DNA of 64,000 nt from Haloferax denitrificans ATCC 35960 (GCF_000337795.1 NZ_AOLP01000019.1:372001-436000), one strand, 5' to 3'; shown: positions 1 through 9,018, counted from the stretch's first letter. A program made the numbers and translations. Notes: generated by a model from the sequence alone, not told the origin.

Positions 1-858
1 GTCGTCGAAGACGACGAGCCTGCAGTCCGCCGCGTCCGCGAGGTCCCGACCCCGCTTCAGCGGCGTGATGTCGCTCTCGCGGCCCCAGACGAGCGTCGTC
101 GGCACGTCGAGGGCCGACAGCGCCTCCGCGAGGTCGATGTCGGTGTTGAGGTAGCCCGAGATGAACGACGCCGGCGCGAAGCGCGCGCCCTCCTGGTGAG
201 CCGTGCGCCACTCGTACTCCTGCCACTCCTCGCCCGCCTTCTCGGGGTCGTAGTAGCCGTGGTCGGCGTTGAAGTAGCGAATCGACGGCCGGGAGGCGAC
301 GACGTTGAACAGCGCCTCGCCGACGACCGGCGCGCGGACGAGTTCGCGGAGCCACTCCTTCGGGTCGGGGCCGCCGCGCGGCGTGGGACAGACGAGGACG
401 AACCGCGAGACGGACACGTCGTCTCGCTCCGCGGCGGTGACGGCGTAGGCCGCGGTGAGCGACGAGGCGAGGACCGCGGGGTCGTCGTACTCCGCGAGGA
501 AGTCGCCGACGAAGTCCTCGTAGAGCGCGGGCGAGTAGTACAACGCCGGGCGGTCCGACAGGCCGAACCCGGGGAGGTCGGGCGCGACGACGTGGTAGTC
601 CTCGGCGAGGGTCGAAAACACCTCGCGGAACTCGCCGGACGACCCCGCGGCGTTGATACCGTGGAGGAACACGAGCGTCGGGTCGTCCTCGTTTCCGGCC
701 TCGACGTACGACACGTCCATGCCGCGCCAGCGGTACGTCCCGTGGGCTCCGGAGAGCGGCGGTTCGAGAGGGCCCACGCGTTTCGAGAGGGCGGCGTTGG
801 TCGCGGCGGTGAGACCGACGCCGGCGGCGGCCAGTCCGATGGCTCGTCGGAGTTTCAT
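1..858 (-). CDS. alpha/beta hydrolase, 3' end beyond window
   Basis: An alpha/beta-hydrolase-fold enzyme read from an ATG at 858; the frame is still open at base 1, so 286 residues are visible and the C-terminus is missing. The N-terminus (MKLRRAIGLAAAGVGL) is a short hydrophobic segment that may anchor it. The oxyanion-hole motif LVFLHGINAAGSS, a 'DLPGFGLSDRP' strand and the nucleophile region 'LASSLTAAYA' are visible. The elbow is not a clean GxSxG, so the nucleophile is inferred. 'PTTLVWGRESD' is the strand that usually carries the acid residue. Substrate unknown; perhaps an esterase or C-C hydrolase. Transcribed toward the window edge. Confidence 0.85.
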   Translation of the reverse strand, partial: MKLRRAIGLAAAGVGLTAATNAALSKRVGPLEPPLSGAHGTYRWRGMDVSYVEAGNEDDPTLVFLHGINAAGSSGEFREVFSTLAEDYHVVAPDLPGFGLSDRPALYYSPALYEDFVGDFLAEYDDPAVLASSLTAAYAVTAAERDDVSVSRFVLVCPTPRGGPDPKEWLRELVRAPVVGEALFNVVASRPSIRYFNADHGYYDPEKAGEEWQEYEWRTAHQEGARFAPASFISGYLNTDIDLAEALSALDVPTTLVWGRESDITPLKRGRDLADAADCRLVVFDD

Positions 859-936
859 GTCACGTAGATTGCGCGCGGTGGCCTTAATTCGCCCGCCCGT
901 GGCGGGGTGGTCGGCGGGGAAGACGGCGCGTCGGCG

Positions 937-2049
937 TCAGTCGTCTCGGTCGTCCAGACACTCCCGAAGCGGTTCGAGCACGTCCTCGGCGACCGCGTAG
1001 GGGTCCGTCTCCTTTTCGACGACCGCCTCGGCGAACTCCTCGACGCCACCGCGTCGGTCGAGTTCGGCTTCGAGGAGCCGGTTCACGTCGCTTCGGAGGA
1101 GCTGTCGTATCTCCTCGCCGGCGCGCTTGCGAGCCTTCTCGGCCAACTCGCCGGAGGCGTCGAGGTAGTCGCGGTGGTCGTCCAGCGTCTCGACCAACTC
1201 GTCGATTCCCTCGCCGGTCGTGGCGACGGTTTCGAGGACCTGCGGCGTCCAGACGGGCGGGTCGTCAGCAGAGTCGTCGGTCTCGGTATCGGCGGTATCG
1301 CCCGTGTCTGCGTGCCCGCCGTGGCCGTCGTGTCCGTGCCCAGCGTCGTCGAACGCCGCGGCCCCGTGGTGGCCCGTGTCGAGGTTCGCCCGCGGGTCGT
1401 CGCGGAGGTGAATCATCTCCTGTAGCTCCGCGACGGTGCGCGACGCGCCCTCCATGTCGGCCTTGTTGACGACGAACACGTCGCCGATTTCGAGGATGCC
1501 CGCCTTGAGCATCTGCACGTCGTCGCCGCTTCCGGGCTGGACGAGGACGACGACCGTGTCCGCGGTCTTCACCACGTCCACCTCGTTTTGCCCCGCGCCG
1601 ACCGTCTCGATGATGATGCGGTCCTTCCCGAAGGCGTCGAGCGCCTTCACGGCGTCCGCGGTGGCGGTCGAGAGGCCGCCGAGTTGCCCGCGAGCGCTCA
1701 TCGACCGGAAGAACACGTCCATGTCGCCGACGTTCGAGGCCATGCGGATGCGGTCGCCGAGGACGGCCCCGCCGGTGTACGGCGAGGAGGGGTCCACGGC
1801 GATGACGCCGACCGTCTCGCCCTGGTCGCGGTAGTGCTTCGCCAGCTTGTCGACGAGCGTGGACTTGCCAGCTCCCGGACTGCCCGTGATGCCGACGACG
1901 GACGCGTCGCCCGTGTGCGCGTGGAGTTCCGAGACGATGTCCCGGTAGCCCGGCGACTGCGACTCGATTTTCGTGATGGCGCGTGCGAGCGCCCGGTGCT
2001 CGCCGTCGAGGAGCCGCTCGACGAGGTCGGATTCGACCGCCCGACTCAT
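937..2049 (-). CDS. meaB: MeaB/ArgK-type G3E GTPase, methylmalonyl-CoA mutase chaperone
   Basis: GTPase that protects and reloads B12-dependent methylmalonyl-CoA mutase in propionyl-CoA/methylmalonyl-CoA metabolism. From the ATG at 2049 it has 370 residues: Walker A GSPGAGKST (56-64), 'DPSSPYTGGAVLGDR' (86-100), 'ETVGAGQNEVDV' and NKAD (195-198). The ATG chosen is the family N-terminus (MSRAVESDLV); the frame stays open upstream only through the neighbouring gene. It starts 2 bases after the mutase small subunit, so the two are one transcript. Residues about 221-264 form an insert with six His and many Asp/Gly between the GTPase core and the C-terminal helices; a metal role is only a guess. 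Confidence 0.95.
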   Translation of the reverse strand: MSRAVESDLVERLLDGEHRALARAITKIESQSPGYRDIVSELHAHTGDASVVGITGSPGAGKSTLVDKLAKHYRDQGETVGVIAVDPSSPYTGGAVLGDRIRMASNVGDMDVFFRSMSARGQLGGLSTATADAVKALDAFGKDRIIIETVGAGQNEVDVVKTADTVVVLVQPGSGDDVQMLKAGILEIGDVFVVNKADMEGASRTVAELQEMIHLRDDPRANLDTGHHGAAAFDDAGHGHDGHGGHADTGDTADTETDDSADDPPVWTPQVLETVATTGEGIDELVETLDDHRDYLDASGELAEKARKRAGEEIRQLLRSDVNRLLEAELDRRGGVEEFAEAVVEKETDPYAVAEDVLEPLRECLDDRDD

Positions 2050-2051
2050 CG

Positions 2052-2471
2052 TCACGGTCGCTCGGGCGCGTGTTCCTTCACGAAGTCGATGGTCTCCTGC
2101 ATCGGCGTTCCGGGACCGAAGATGGCGTCGACGCCCTCTTCGAAGAGAGCGGGTCGGTCCTCTTCGGGGATGATGCCGCCGACGATGACGAGGGTGTCGT
2201 CGAGCGCGCCGTACTCTTCGAGACCCGCCATCACCTTCGGGACGAGCGTGTTGTGCGCGCCGGAGAGGATGGAGATGCCCAGCACGTCCACGTCCTCTTG
2301 GACCGTCGCCTGGATAATCTCGTCCGGGGCGCGATGCAGTCCGGAGTAGATGACTTCGAATCCCGCGTCGCGGAAGGCGCGAGAGATGACGTGTGCACCG
2401 CGGTCGTGGCCGTCCAGTCCCACCTTGGCGATGAGACACCGGATCGTTCGCTGTTCGGAGTCCGCGCTCAT
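2052..2471 (-). CDS. mcmA2: methylmalonyl-CoA mutase small (B12-binding) subunit
   Basis: A stand-alone cobalamin-binding Rossmann subunit of methylmalonyl-CoA mutase, 139 residues. The base-off/His-on motif DxHxxG is present as D20-G-H22-DR-G25, followed by the GISILSG and VGGIIP loops that surround the nucleotide tail. Split mutases with separate catalytic and B12 chains are normal in archaea; the catalytic chain is not in this window. It is followed directly by meaB, which supports the assignment over other B12-binding mutases. A T-rich TATA-like stretch lies about 40 bases upstream, near 2510. Confidence 0.93.
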   Translation of the reverse strand: MSADSEQRTIRCLIAKVGLDGHDRGAHVISRAFRDAGFEVIYSGLHRAPDEIIQATVQEDVDVLGISILSGAHNTLVPKVMAGLEEYGALDDTLVIVGGIIPEEDRPALFEEGVDAIFGPGTPMQETIDFVKEHAPERP

Positions 2472-2528
2472 AGACGGGGATTCGATGTCCCGCGCTTTGA
2501 CTCTAACGGAAAATAAGGTAGGTCCGGC

Positions 2529-4355
2529 TCAGTCGTCGGCGGCGGGCGCGCTCCGGACGTACTCGTCGAGGAAGTCGGCTATCTGGGAGTACGCCTCGAT
2601 GCGGTTCTCCAGTTTGGTAAAGCCGTGGCCCTCGTCGTCGAAGATGAGTTCGCGGACGTGGGCGTGTTCCCTCGCCTCCTCGACGAGCTGGTGGGCCTCG
2701 CTGACCGGCACCCGCGGGTCGTTCTCGCCGTGGAGGACGAAAAGCGGCGCGCGAATCTTCTCGACGTTGTTGATGGGCGAGATGGATTCGAGGAACTCGC
2801 GGTCATCTTCGAGCGACCCGTACTCCGCCTCGCGGAGTTCGCGCCGCCAGTCGCCCGTGTTTTCGAGGAACGTCACGAAGTTCGCGATACCGACGATGTC
2901 GACGCCGGCGGCCCACAGATCGGGGTACTCGGTCATCGCCGCGAGCACCATGAACCCACCGTACGAACCGCCCATGGCGACGATTTTGTCGGGGTCGACC
3001 GCCGGATGGTCGTGGAGCCACTCGACGGCGGCCTCGATATCGGCGACGGAGTCCATCCGCTTTTCGACGTCGTCGAGGTGGCCGTAGGCCTTCCCGTAGC
3101 CCGCGGAGCCGCGGACGTTCGGCTCGAAGTAGGCGTAGCCCCGAGAGAGGAAGTACTGCTTGACCGCCGAGAACGACGGCCGGCGCTGGGACTCGGGGCC
3201 GCCGTGGATGTCCACGATGACGGGCGTCTCGCCCTCGGGCGACTCCTCGGGGAGCGTGAAGAACGCCGGGATGTCGCGGCCGTCGAACGTCGGATACCGG
3301 ACGAGTTCGGGCGGGACGAACGTGTCGCGGGGGATGCCCGCCGTCGCCGCGAGCGTCCACCGCTCGGCGTCGCCCGTGGCCAACTCGACCACGTAGACGT
3401 TCGCGGTGTCGGCGCTGGCGGTGACGGTGACCGCGGCGCGCTCGCCGTCCGGCGAAAAGGAGACGCCGCCGGCGACGCCGTTCGGCAGGTCGGGCTGGGG
3501 GAGCGCGTCGATACGGTCGGGCGCGGTGAGTTCGCCGAAGGTGAGTTCTGTGTAGCCCTCGACGTTCCGCGAGTAGACGAGTCGGCGCGAGTCGTGGTCG
3601 ATGCTGATGCCCTCAAGTTCGTGGTCGCCGCCGGTCTCGACGGTGGTGAACGCCCCGGAGTCGAGTTCGTAGCGGACGAGTTCGAGCGTGTCGCTCCCGC
3701 GGTCGGTCACCATGTAGACGTTCTCGCCGTCGGGTCCCCACTCGGGGCTCTGGAAGCGGACCGTCCCCTGATGCGGCGTGAGGTGGGTCAGCTCGCCGGT
3801 GGCGAGGTCGAGCACCGACACGTCCTGGTCGAAGTTCGAGTACGCCTCTTGGACGATGAGCTTCGAGTCGTCGGGCGAGAAGCCGCCGACGGTGAGCCAG
3901 CCGTCGCCCTCGTGGACGAGTTCGGCGTCGGTGCCGGTCCCGTTTCGGGCCTGCACGTACACGTCGAAGACGGCGTTGTCGCGGCGGTTCGAGGTGAACG
4001 CGAACCGCTCGCCGTCGTGGCTCCAGCCGCCCCAGCGGTGCTTGGCGTCGGGGTGTTCGGTCAGGTTCTCGATGACGCCGGTGTCGGGTTCGAGTCGGAA
4101 CAACTGCGCGCGCTCGTTGCCGCCTTTGTCCATGCCGAAGGCGACCTCGGGACGCTCGGGGGACCACGAGGCGAAGGTGACGCGCTCCTCGTAGAACGTC
4201 CGCTGTTCGGGCCACGCGCCGGGCGAATCGACCGTCCAGACCTGCGGGACGCCCGTCGTGTCCATGAGGAACGACAGGCGCTCGCCGTCCGCCGAAAAGG
4301 ACGCGCCGTAGGCGCTCCTGATGTTCAGGTAGCGCTCGATGTCGTACGTTCGCAT
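2529..4355 (-). CDS. S9 family (prolyl oligopeptidase-like) serine peptidase
   Basis: 608 residues: an N-terminal beta-propeller built of WD40/TolB-like repeats ('FSADGERLSF', 'WSHDGERFAF', 'FSPDDSKL') and a C-terminal alpha/beta-hydrolase peptidase domain. The likely triad is Ser464 (GGSYGGF), Asp546 (HGENDPRVP) and His577 (DEGHGF). This layout is that of acylaminoacyl peptidases and dipeptidyl peptidase IV relatives, which trim short peptides. No signal peptide, so cytoplasmic. It lies 39 bases after the GIY-YIG-like gene on the same strand and 57 bases before the mutase subunit. Confidence 0.92.
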   Translation of the reverse strand: MRTYDIERYLNIRSAYGASFSADGERLSFLMDTTGVPQVWTVDSPGAWPEQRTFYEERVTFASWSPERPEVAFGMDKGGNERAQLFRLEPDTGVIENLTEHPDAKHRWGGWSHDGERFAFTSNRRDNAVFDVYVQARNGTGTDAELVHEGDGWLTVGGFSPDDSKLIVQEAYSNFDQDVSVLDLATGELTHLTPHQGTVRFQSPEWGPDGENVYMVTDRGSDTLELVRYELDSGAFTTVETGGDHELEGISIDHDSRRLVYSRNVEGYTELTFGELTAPDRIDALPQPDLPNGVAGGVSFSPDGERAAVTVTASADTANVYVVELATGDAERWTLAATAGIPRDTFVPPELVRYPTFDGRDIPAFFTLPEESPEGETPVIVDIHGGPESQRRPSFSAVKQYFLSRGYAYFEPNVRGSAGYGKAYGHLDDVEKRMDSVADIEAAVEWLHDHPAVDPDKIVAMGGSYGGFMVLAAMTEYPDLWAAGVDIVGIANFVTFLENTGDWRRELREAEYGSLEDDREFLESISPINNVEKIRAPLFVLHGENDPRVPVSEAHQLVEEAREHAHVRELIFDDEGHGFTKLENRIEAYSQIADFLDEYVRSAPAADD

Positions 4356-4394
4356 ACCTCGAATTGTCCCGGCGACGAGAAATCGGTTTGGGTG

Positions 4395-5117
4395 TCAGAA
4401 GTCCGAAAGCCGAGTGTCCTCGCGGTCGGTCCACCCGCGCATCTCCGCGTAGGCCGCCGGGTTCGTCGGCACGCCCTCGGTGTTGAGCAGGCGCTCGGGG
4501 TACAGTTCGAAGGCGATGCCGATGAGCTGGTACTCCAGTTCTTCGAGGTACGGCCGCGTGTCGGGGTACGGTCCCTCGGTGCCGACCGCCCACGGCTCGA
4601 CCCAGAAGTACACCGGCTCGCGGAGCCGCGGCGGGTCGGTCGAAGCGAACAGCGCCTCCACCCAGCGGTCGTACTTCCCCGGCCCGTCGTCGCGGAAGGC
4701 GGCCGACGAGAGGTCGCCGAAGTGGTAGTAGTTCCCGTAGCCCCAGCGCGCGAGCTTGCCGTCGTTGGTGTCGACGTTCTTCAGGTTGCTGTTGAGGTCG
4801 GTGCCGGACGCGCCGAACTTCCCGCACTTGCCGAGGTAGCGGGGGACGACCTCGTCGCCGTCGAGGGTGTACATCATGTAGACGAGCCCCTCGTAGCGAC
4901 CCTCGCGGCGGTCGTAGTCGGCGACGACGCGACCGCCGGCCTCGCGGAGCCGGCGCTCCATGCGCTCGCCGCGGCGGAGCGTCCGCCGGCCGGAGCGACC
5001 GTACGCGACGGTGTCGACGGTCCCGTCGGCGGTCGTCTCGAAAAGTGAAATCGGGTCCGCGGCGTCGACGAAGCGGTCGACGAAGCGGTCCCAGAGCGCG
5101 CGTTTGGTCTCGGTCAC
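4395..5117 (-). CDS. GIY-YIG-like domain protein of unknown function
   Basis: 240 residues from a GTG start. I do not know a named family, but the middle matches the GIY-YIG nuclease pattern: GLVYMMY (77-83) in place of GIY, RYLGK (93-97) in place of YIG, an Arg at 124 (ARWGYG), a Glu cluster at 192-195 (EELE) and Asn212 (LLNTEG), in the family order. This suggests a small nuclease or a nuclease-fold binding protein. The N-terminal 75 residues are charged and unassigned. It follows the MTH865-like gene by 13 bases, so the two are probably co-transcribed. Function is inferred from motif order only. Confidence 0.72.
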   Translation of the reverse strand: MTETKRALWDRFVDRFVDAADPISLFETTADGTVDTVAYGRSGRRTLRRGERMERRLREAGGRVVADYDRREGRYEGLVYMMYTLDGDEVVPRYLGKCGKFGASGTDLNSNLKNVDTNDGKLARWGYGNYYHFGDLSSAAFRDDGPGKYDRWVEALFASTDPPRLREPVYFWVEPWAVGTEGPYPDTRPYLEELEYQLIGIAFELYPERLLNTEGVPTNPAAYAEMRGWTDREDTRLSDF

Positions 5118-5130
5118 GCGGCGACCGAAC

Positions 5131-5388
5131 TCAGATGACGCCTTCGGCCTTGAGGCCGGCGATGATGTCGTCGACGAGGCTCTCGGCGTCCTCGTACGGG
5201 AAGTCCTGATGCTTGCCGAGCTTCGCGGCCAGCTCCATCGCCGTGACCGTCACCTCGTCCGTCTTGAACTTCGTGCCCGGACCGTTCGGGAGCGCGGGGA
5301 CGAGCGACATCTGGTTTTTCACGGGGAAGTCCGCGTTTTCGAACGCGTCCATGAACTGCTCGCGGAGCTGAGATTCGGTGTCGGACAT
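5131..5388 (-). CDS. MTH865-like small helical protein
   Basis: 85-residue soluble acidic protein. The sequence 'FENADFPVKNQMSLVPALP' followed by 'GPGTKF' and a C-terminal helical stretch resembles the MTH865 family, a small EF-hand-like fold known from a methanogen structure with no assigned function. First gene of a minus-strand group followed by the GIY-YIG-like protein. Start ATG at 5388. No metal site can be claimed from sequence alone. Confidence 0.8.
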   Translation of the reverse strand: MSDTESQLREQFMDAFENADFPVKNQMSLVPALPNGPGTKFKTDEVTVTAMELAAKLGKHQDFPYEDAESLVDDIIAGLKAEGVI

Positions 5389-5539
5389 ACGGTGTACCTA
5401 CGGAGAGAAGTGGAAAAGGGTTCCGGAAAAACAATGACTATATTTAGAGTTCTCACGAGACGGCGCGGCGGGCCGTCGAGTGTCGGCACGGTCGCCCGGG
5501 ACTGATGCACTTATCTACACCGGCAATTCATGCACTCGC

Positions 5540-6586
5540 ATGGACTTCGACTTCGACCGCCTGAAACAGCTCACCGAGACCAGCGGCGTCCCCGGCTACG
5601 AGGACCGCATCCGCGCGCTCGTCCGCAAGGACCTCGAAGCGACGACCGACACCGTCCGGGTCGACGCGATGGGCAACGTCGTCGGCACCATCGAGGGCGA
5701 GGGAGACTACGAGGTCGCCGTCGCCGCCCACATGGACGAAATCGGCTTCATGGTCCGCCACGTCAACGACGAGGGCTTCCTGCAACTCGACGCCCTCGGC
5801 GGCTGGGACCCCCGCGTCCTGAAGGCCCAGCGCGTGACCGTCCACGCCGAAGACGAGGACCTCACCGGCGTCATCGGCTCGGTCCCCCCGCACACGTTGA
5901 CTGAAGAACAGAAGAAGAAGGAGCCGAAGGTTGAGGACGTGTACGTCGACCTCGGCCTGCCCGCCGAGACCGTCGAGGAGACCGTCTCCGTCGGCGACCT
6001 CGTGACGATGGAACAGACGACCGTCCGCATGGGGAACCACGTGACGGGAAAGGCCATCGACGACCGCGTCTGCCTGTTCGCCATGCTGGCGGCCGCCCGG
6101 CGCGTCGAGAACCCCGAGGTGACGATTCACTTCGCCGCGACGGTCCAAGAGGAAGTCGGCCTCCGCGGCGCGCAGGCGCTCGGCGTCGACCTCGACCCCG
6201 ACCTCGCGCTCGGCCTCGACACCACCGTCGCCAATGACGTGCCCGGCTTCGACCCCGCGGACCACGTCACGAAACTCGGCGAGGGCGCGGGCATCAAGCT
6301 CAAGGACTCCAGCGCCATCGCCAACCCGAAGGTCCACCGCCGCCTCCGCGCCGTGGCCGAGGACAACGACATCGCCTACCAGATGGAACTGCTCCCCGCG
6401 GGCGGCACCGACACCGGCGGCTTCCAGAACAGCTACGGCGCGAAGCCCGTCGGCGCGATTTCGATGCCGACGCGTTACCTCCACACCGTCACCGAGAGCG
6501 TCCACGAGGACGACGTGGTCGCCTACATCGACCTCCTGACGGCGTTCTTGGAGAGCGAGACGGGCGAGTTCGACTACACGCTGTAG
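5540..6586 (+). CDS. M42 family metallo-aminopeptidase (TET/endoglucanase M type)
   Basis: 348 residues from the ATG at 5540; a TATA-like TTATCTAC near 5511 sits about 27 bases upstream, so the mRNA is probably leaderless, which favours this start over the longer open frame. Metal and catalytic motifs are in order: AHMDEIGF (about 68-75), KAIDDRV, the QEEVGLRG pair of Glu, and a late 'AGGTDTGG' and 'YLHTVTESVH' with the last His ligand. M42 enzymes form dodecameric tetrahedral shells that trim peptides released by the proteasome. No signal peptide. Often misnamed endoglucanase. Confidence 0.93.
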   Translation: MDFDFDRLKQLTETSGVPGYEDRIRALVRKDLEATTDTVRVDAMGNVVGTIEGEGDYEVAVAAHMDEIGFMVRHVNDEGFLQLDALGGWDPRVLKAQRVTVHAEDEDLTGVIGSVPPHTLTEEQKKKEPKVEDVYVDLGLPAETVEETVSVGDLVTMEQTTVRMGNHVTGKAIDDRVCLFAMLAAARRVENPEVTIHFAATVQEEVGLRGAQALGVDLDPDLALGLDTTVANDVPGFDPADHVTKLGEGAGIKLKDSSAIANPKVHRRLRAVAEDNDIAYQMELLPAGGTDTGGFQNSYGAKPVGAISMPTRYLHTVTESVHEDDVVAYIDLLTAFLESETGEFDYTL

Positions 6587-6731
6587 GCGACCCCACGGGA
6601 GACGACCCCCGGATGCTATCCCGTCGGCGCGGCCGACATCGAGGGGATACCCCCCTATATCGAGGCGCGACACCCCCGACCGGCGGACGAGAACCAAAGT
6701 ATTCACTACAGGCCCACACCAAGCGCCGGAC

Positions 6732-7109
6732 ATGACCGACGGCAACGTGGATATGTCTCGGCGGGCGTTCCTCGGGGCGGCCGCTGGCGGCGCGGCGGTC
6801 GCCGCCACTTCCGGAACGGCCGCGGCGCAGACGGAAGAACCAGATTTCGGCGGCCACATCGACGGTATCGACGGAGGCTACGAAGACCTCCGCGGCGAGA
6901 GCGAGGTCACCATCGAAGTGGGCGCGGAAGGTAACGGCGGGAACCTCGCGTTCTCCCCCGCCGGCGTCTGGATAGACACCGGAACGACCGTGACGTGGGA
7001 GTGGACCGGCGAGGGCGGCGGCCACAACGTCGTCGCGAGCGAGGGCGCGTCGCTCGGCCTCGCGTACTTCTTCATGAAGTACGGCGGTGACTACGACGTC
7101 CAGGACTGA
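6732..7109 (+). CDS. halocyanin-like protein, apparently truncated
   Basis: 125 residues. The N-terminus has a Tat signal (MSRRAFLGAAAGG, ending near AAAQ), then the first half of a halocyanin blue-copper domain: 'FSPAGVWIDTGTTVTWEW' and 'GGHNVV', which carries the first copper-ligand His. The domain then stops being recognisable and ends 'GLAYFFMKYGGDYDVQD' with no Cys-His-Met ligand loop. Either a shortened descendant or a decayed gene. The reading frame itself is clean and codon use matches neighbours. A TATA-like AAAGTATTC lies near 6696. It cannot bind copper like a normal halocyanin as written. Confidence 0.7.
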   Translation: MTDGNVDMSRRAFLGAAAGGAAVAATSGTAAAQTEEPDFGGHIDGIDGGYEDLRGESEVTIEVGAEGNGGNLAFSPAGVWIDTGTTVTWEWTGEGGGHNVVASEGASLGLAYFFMKYGGDYDVQD

Positions 7110-7214
7110 CGCGGTCGTCGCGCCTCTCGATTTTCACCAGTCACGAGCGGCCGCACTCGCCGTATTTGCCCGGATTCGGTCGCCGCCGCGACAGCCGCCG
7201 GCGCGGCGGCCGAC

Positions 7215-8273
7215 TCAGAAGAAGCCGTAGTCGTCGCGCTCGGTCTCGTAGACCGATTCGTACTGCTCGATGACCCGCCGGAAGTCGTAGGCGGCGAAGT
7301 CGTCGTCGACCGTCTCGTGGTCGAACCGCCGGGCGGCGACGATTTCGTCCGCCAGCTCTTGGGGGCTCGTGACGAGCGACCCGCGCTCGCGCCCCTCGAC
7401 GAGTTCGTGGGCCGACGACCGCGCCTGATACTCGACGATTGACACGCAACCGCAGGCGAGCGCCCACAGCAGATTCGTCGCGAAGGGCTCGACCGTCGCG
7501 GTCTGCGCGAAGACGTGCGCGCCCTTCATGATGGGCACCGCCTCGTTCGCGGAGAGTTCGCCGAGGAACTCCACGCGGTCGTCGATGCGGAGGTCGCGGG
7601 CGGTCTGTTCGGCCGTCGAGCGCTCGGGGCCGTCGCCGATGACGACGGCGGACCAGTCCTTGTCGCGGAGCTCCGCGAGCGCGAGGAGGAAGCTCTCGAC
7701 GTTGGCGTGCTCGTCGAGGTCGCGGGCGTACACCACGTCCGCGCGTTCTTCGGCGTCGGCGCTCCGGACGAGGTCCATGCTGATGGGTTCCGGGACGAGA
7801 TGGGTCGAATCGACCGCCGCGCCGAGTTCGCGGACCTGCGTGCGGACCATCTCCGAGGGGACCAAGACGGCGTTCGGGGCCTTCGCCGCCCGCCGGTAGG
7901 CCCGCGAACCGCCGCGTTCGTCGCGGGTCCACCAGTCGGCGACGACCGGCGTTCGGAGGAACCGCGCCGCGGTCTTGACCGCCGTGACGTGCGACGGCGG
8001 GTAGCTCGCGACCTGAATCACGTCGGGGGAGACCTCGCGGAGGGCGAAGGGGACGCGGGAGGCGAAGCCGCCGACGGCGGGCGAGTCAGTCACGCGGTGG
8101 TAGGTCACCCCGTCCTGTTTGAACTCGACGACCTCGCCGTCCCACCACTTCGCACAGAGCACCGTCACCTCGTGGTCGCGTTCGGCGAGGAGTTCGGCCG
8201 TCCGCCGGAGCCGTCTGGTCGCTCCCGTCTCCTCGTGGTGCGTCGTGTACATCGAGACGAGCGCGACTCGCAT
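7215..8273 (-). CDS. glycosyltransferase family 4 (GT-B fold)
   Basis: 352 residues from ATG 8273 (MRVALVSMYTTHHEETG). N-terminal domain with 'GATRRLRRTAELLAERDHEVTVLCAK', a central VLVPSEMVR strand, then the C-terminal GT-B donor-binding half with 'VVIGDGPERSTAEQTA', 'VEFLGELSANEAVPIMKGAH' and the EPFATNLLWALACG motif near residue 275, which holds the usual E(x7)E-type region. No membrane span. Donor and acceptor sugars cannot be told; surface glycan or polysaccharide assembly is likely. Stands alone between the halocyanin-like gene and a membrane-protein gene. Confidence 0.85.
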   Translation of the reverse strand: MRVALVSMYTTHHEETGATRRLRRTAELLAERDHEVTVLCAKWWDGEVVEFKQDGVTYHRVTDSPAVGGFASRVPFALREVSPDVIQVASYPPSHVTAVKTAARFLRTPVVADWWTRDERGGSRAYRRAAKAPNAVLVPSEMVRTQVRELGAAVDSTHLVPEPISMDLVRSADAEERADVVYARDLDEHANVESFLLALAELRDKDWSAVVIGDGPERSTAEQTARDLRIDDRVEFLGELSANEAVPIMKGAHVFAQTATVEPFATNLLWALACGCVSIVEYQARSSAHELVEGRERGSLVTSPQELADEIVAARRFDHETVDDDFAAYDFRRVIEQYESVYETERDDYGFF

Positions 8274-8376
8274 ATTCGCCGCCACTACGCCGCGCAATAA
8301 AAATCCACAGTTTTCGAGGGCGCGACGCGGGGACGCCGACGCGCCGCCCGGGAAGGGTTCGCCGGGGCGACGCGCC

Positions 8377-9018
8377 TCAGAGCCCGACGACGGGCGCGAG
8401 GAGCGCGCCCGCGGACTCGACGGCGGTGACCGTGTACTCCCAGCTGTAGACGTGGTTGAGAAGCAGGTACGTCACGACGCCGAGGGCGAGGGAGACGAGC
8501 CACGCGCCCGCCGCGATGCGGCCGACCTTCCGGTGGGGCGTCTCGGTCCGCAGTTCGCGCTCGGAGTGGGTTATCCCGAGGATGAGCGCGTAGAGGACGA
8601 CCGGCACCGAGACGATAGAGAGGATGATGTGAATCGCCAGCATCGCCAGGTACGGGTAGTACGCGAACGCGGGGCCGACGAACTCCTTGGTGCCGCCGCC
8701 GCCGATTTTCGCGAGGTACATCACGAGGAAGACGAGGATGAGGCCGAACGACGTGACCATCGCGGCCGCGTGCTTCCGGACCTCGTCGCGGCGAATCCAG
8801 CGCCAGCCCGCCGCGATGACGAGGACGTTCACCGTGTTCACGACGGCGATGGCGTCCGAGAGGAGGTTCACCTGTGGGAGCGACAGGTCGGGAAAGACCC
8901 GGCCGGGGACGACGCCGAGGAACGTCCCGATGACGAGGGCGTACCCGACGACCGAGAGGACGGCGGTCGCGGCCGCGGGGTGTTCCTTCAGGGGGTTGTC
9001 TGCGCTCGCAGTTGCCAT
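8377..9018 (-). CDS. DUF420 membrane protein (CtaM-like)
   Basis: 213 residues with about five membrane segments (around 17-37, 57-72, 85-102, 120-148 and 175-195). Spaced His residues at membrane boundaries (KHAAAMV, 'LAIHIILS', TPHRKVGRI) match the DUF420 family; its bacterial member CtaM helps assemble a haem-copper oxidase. No oxidase genes are in the window, so a respiratory assembly role is inferred from family only. It sits 91 bases after the start of egsA's downstream end, same strand. Confidence 0.82.
   Translation of the reverse strand: MATASADNPLKEHPAAATAVLSVVGYALVIGTFLGVVPGRVFPDLSLPQVNLLSDAIAVVNTVNVLVIAAGWRWIRRDEVRKHAAAMVTSFGLILVFLVMYLAKIGGGGTKEFVGPAFAYYPYLAMLAIHIILSIVSVPVVLYALILGITHSERELRTETPHRKVGRIAAGAWLVSLALGVVTYLLLNHVYSWEYTVTAVESAGALLAPVVGL

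Noticed and set aside
2625..5048. Long plus-strand open frame opposite the S9 peptidase and GIY-YIG-like genes
   Set aside because: Same shadow effect; no domain, and it spans two real genes and their gap.
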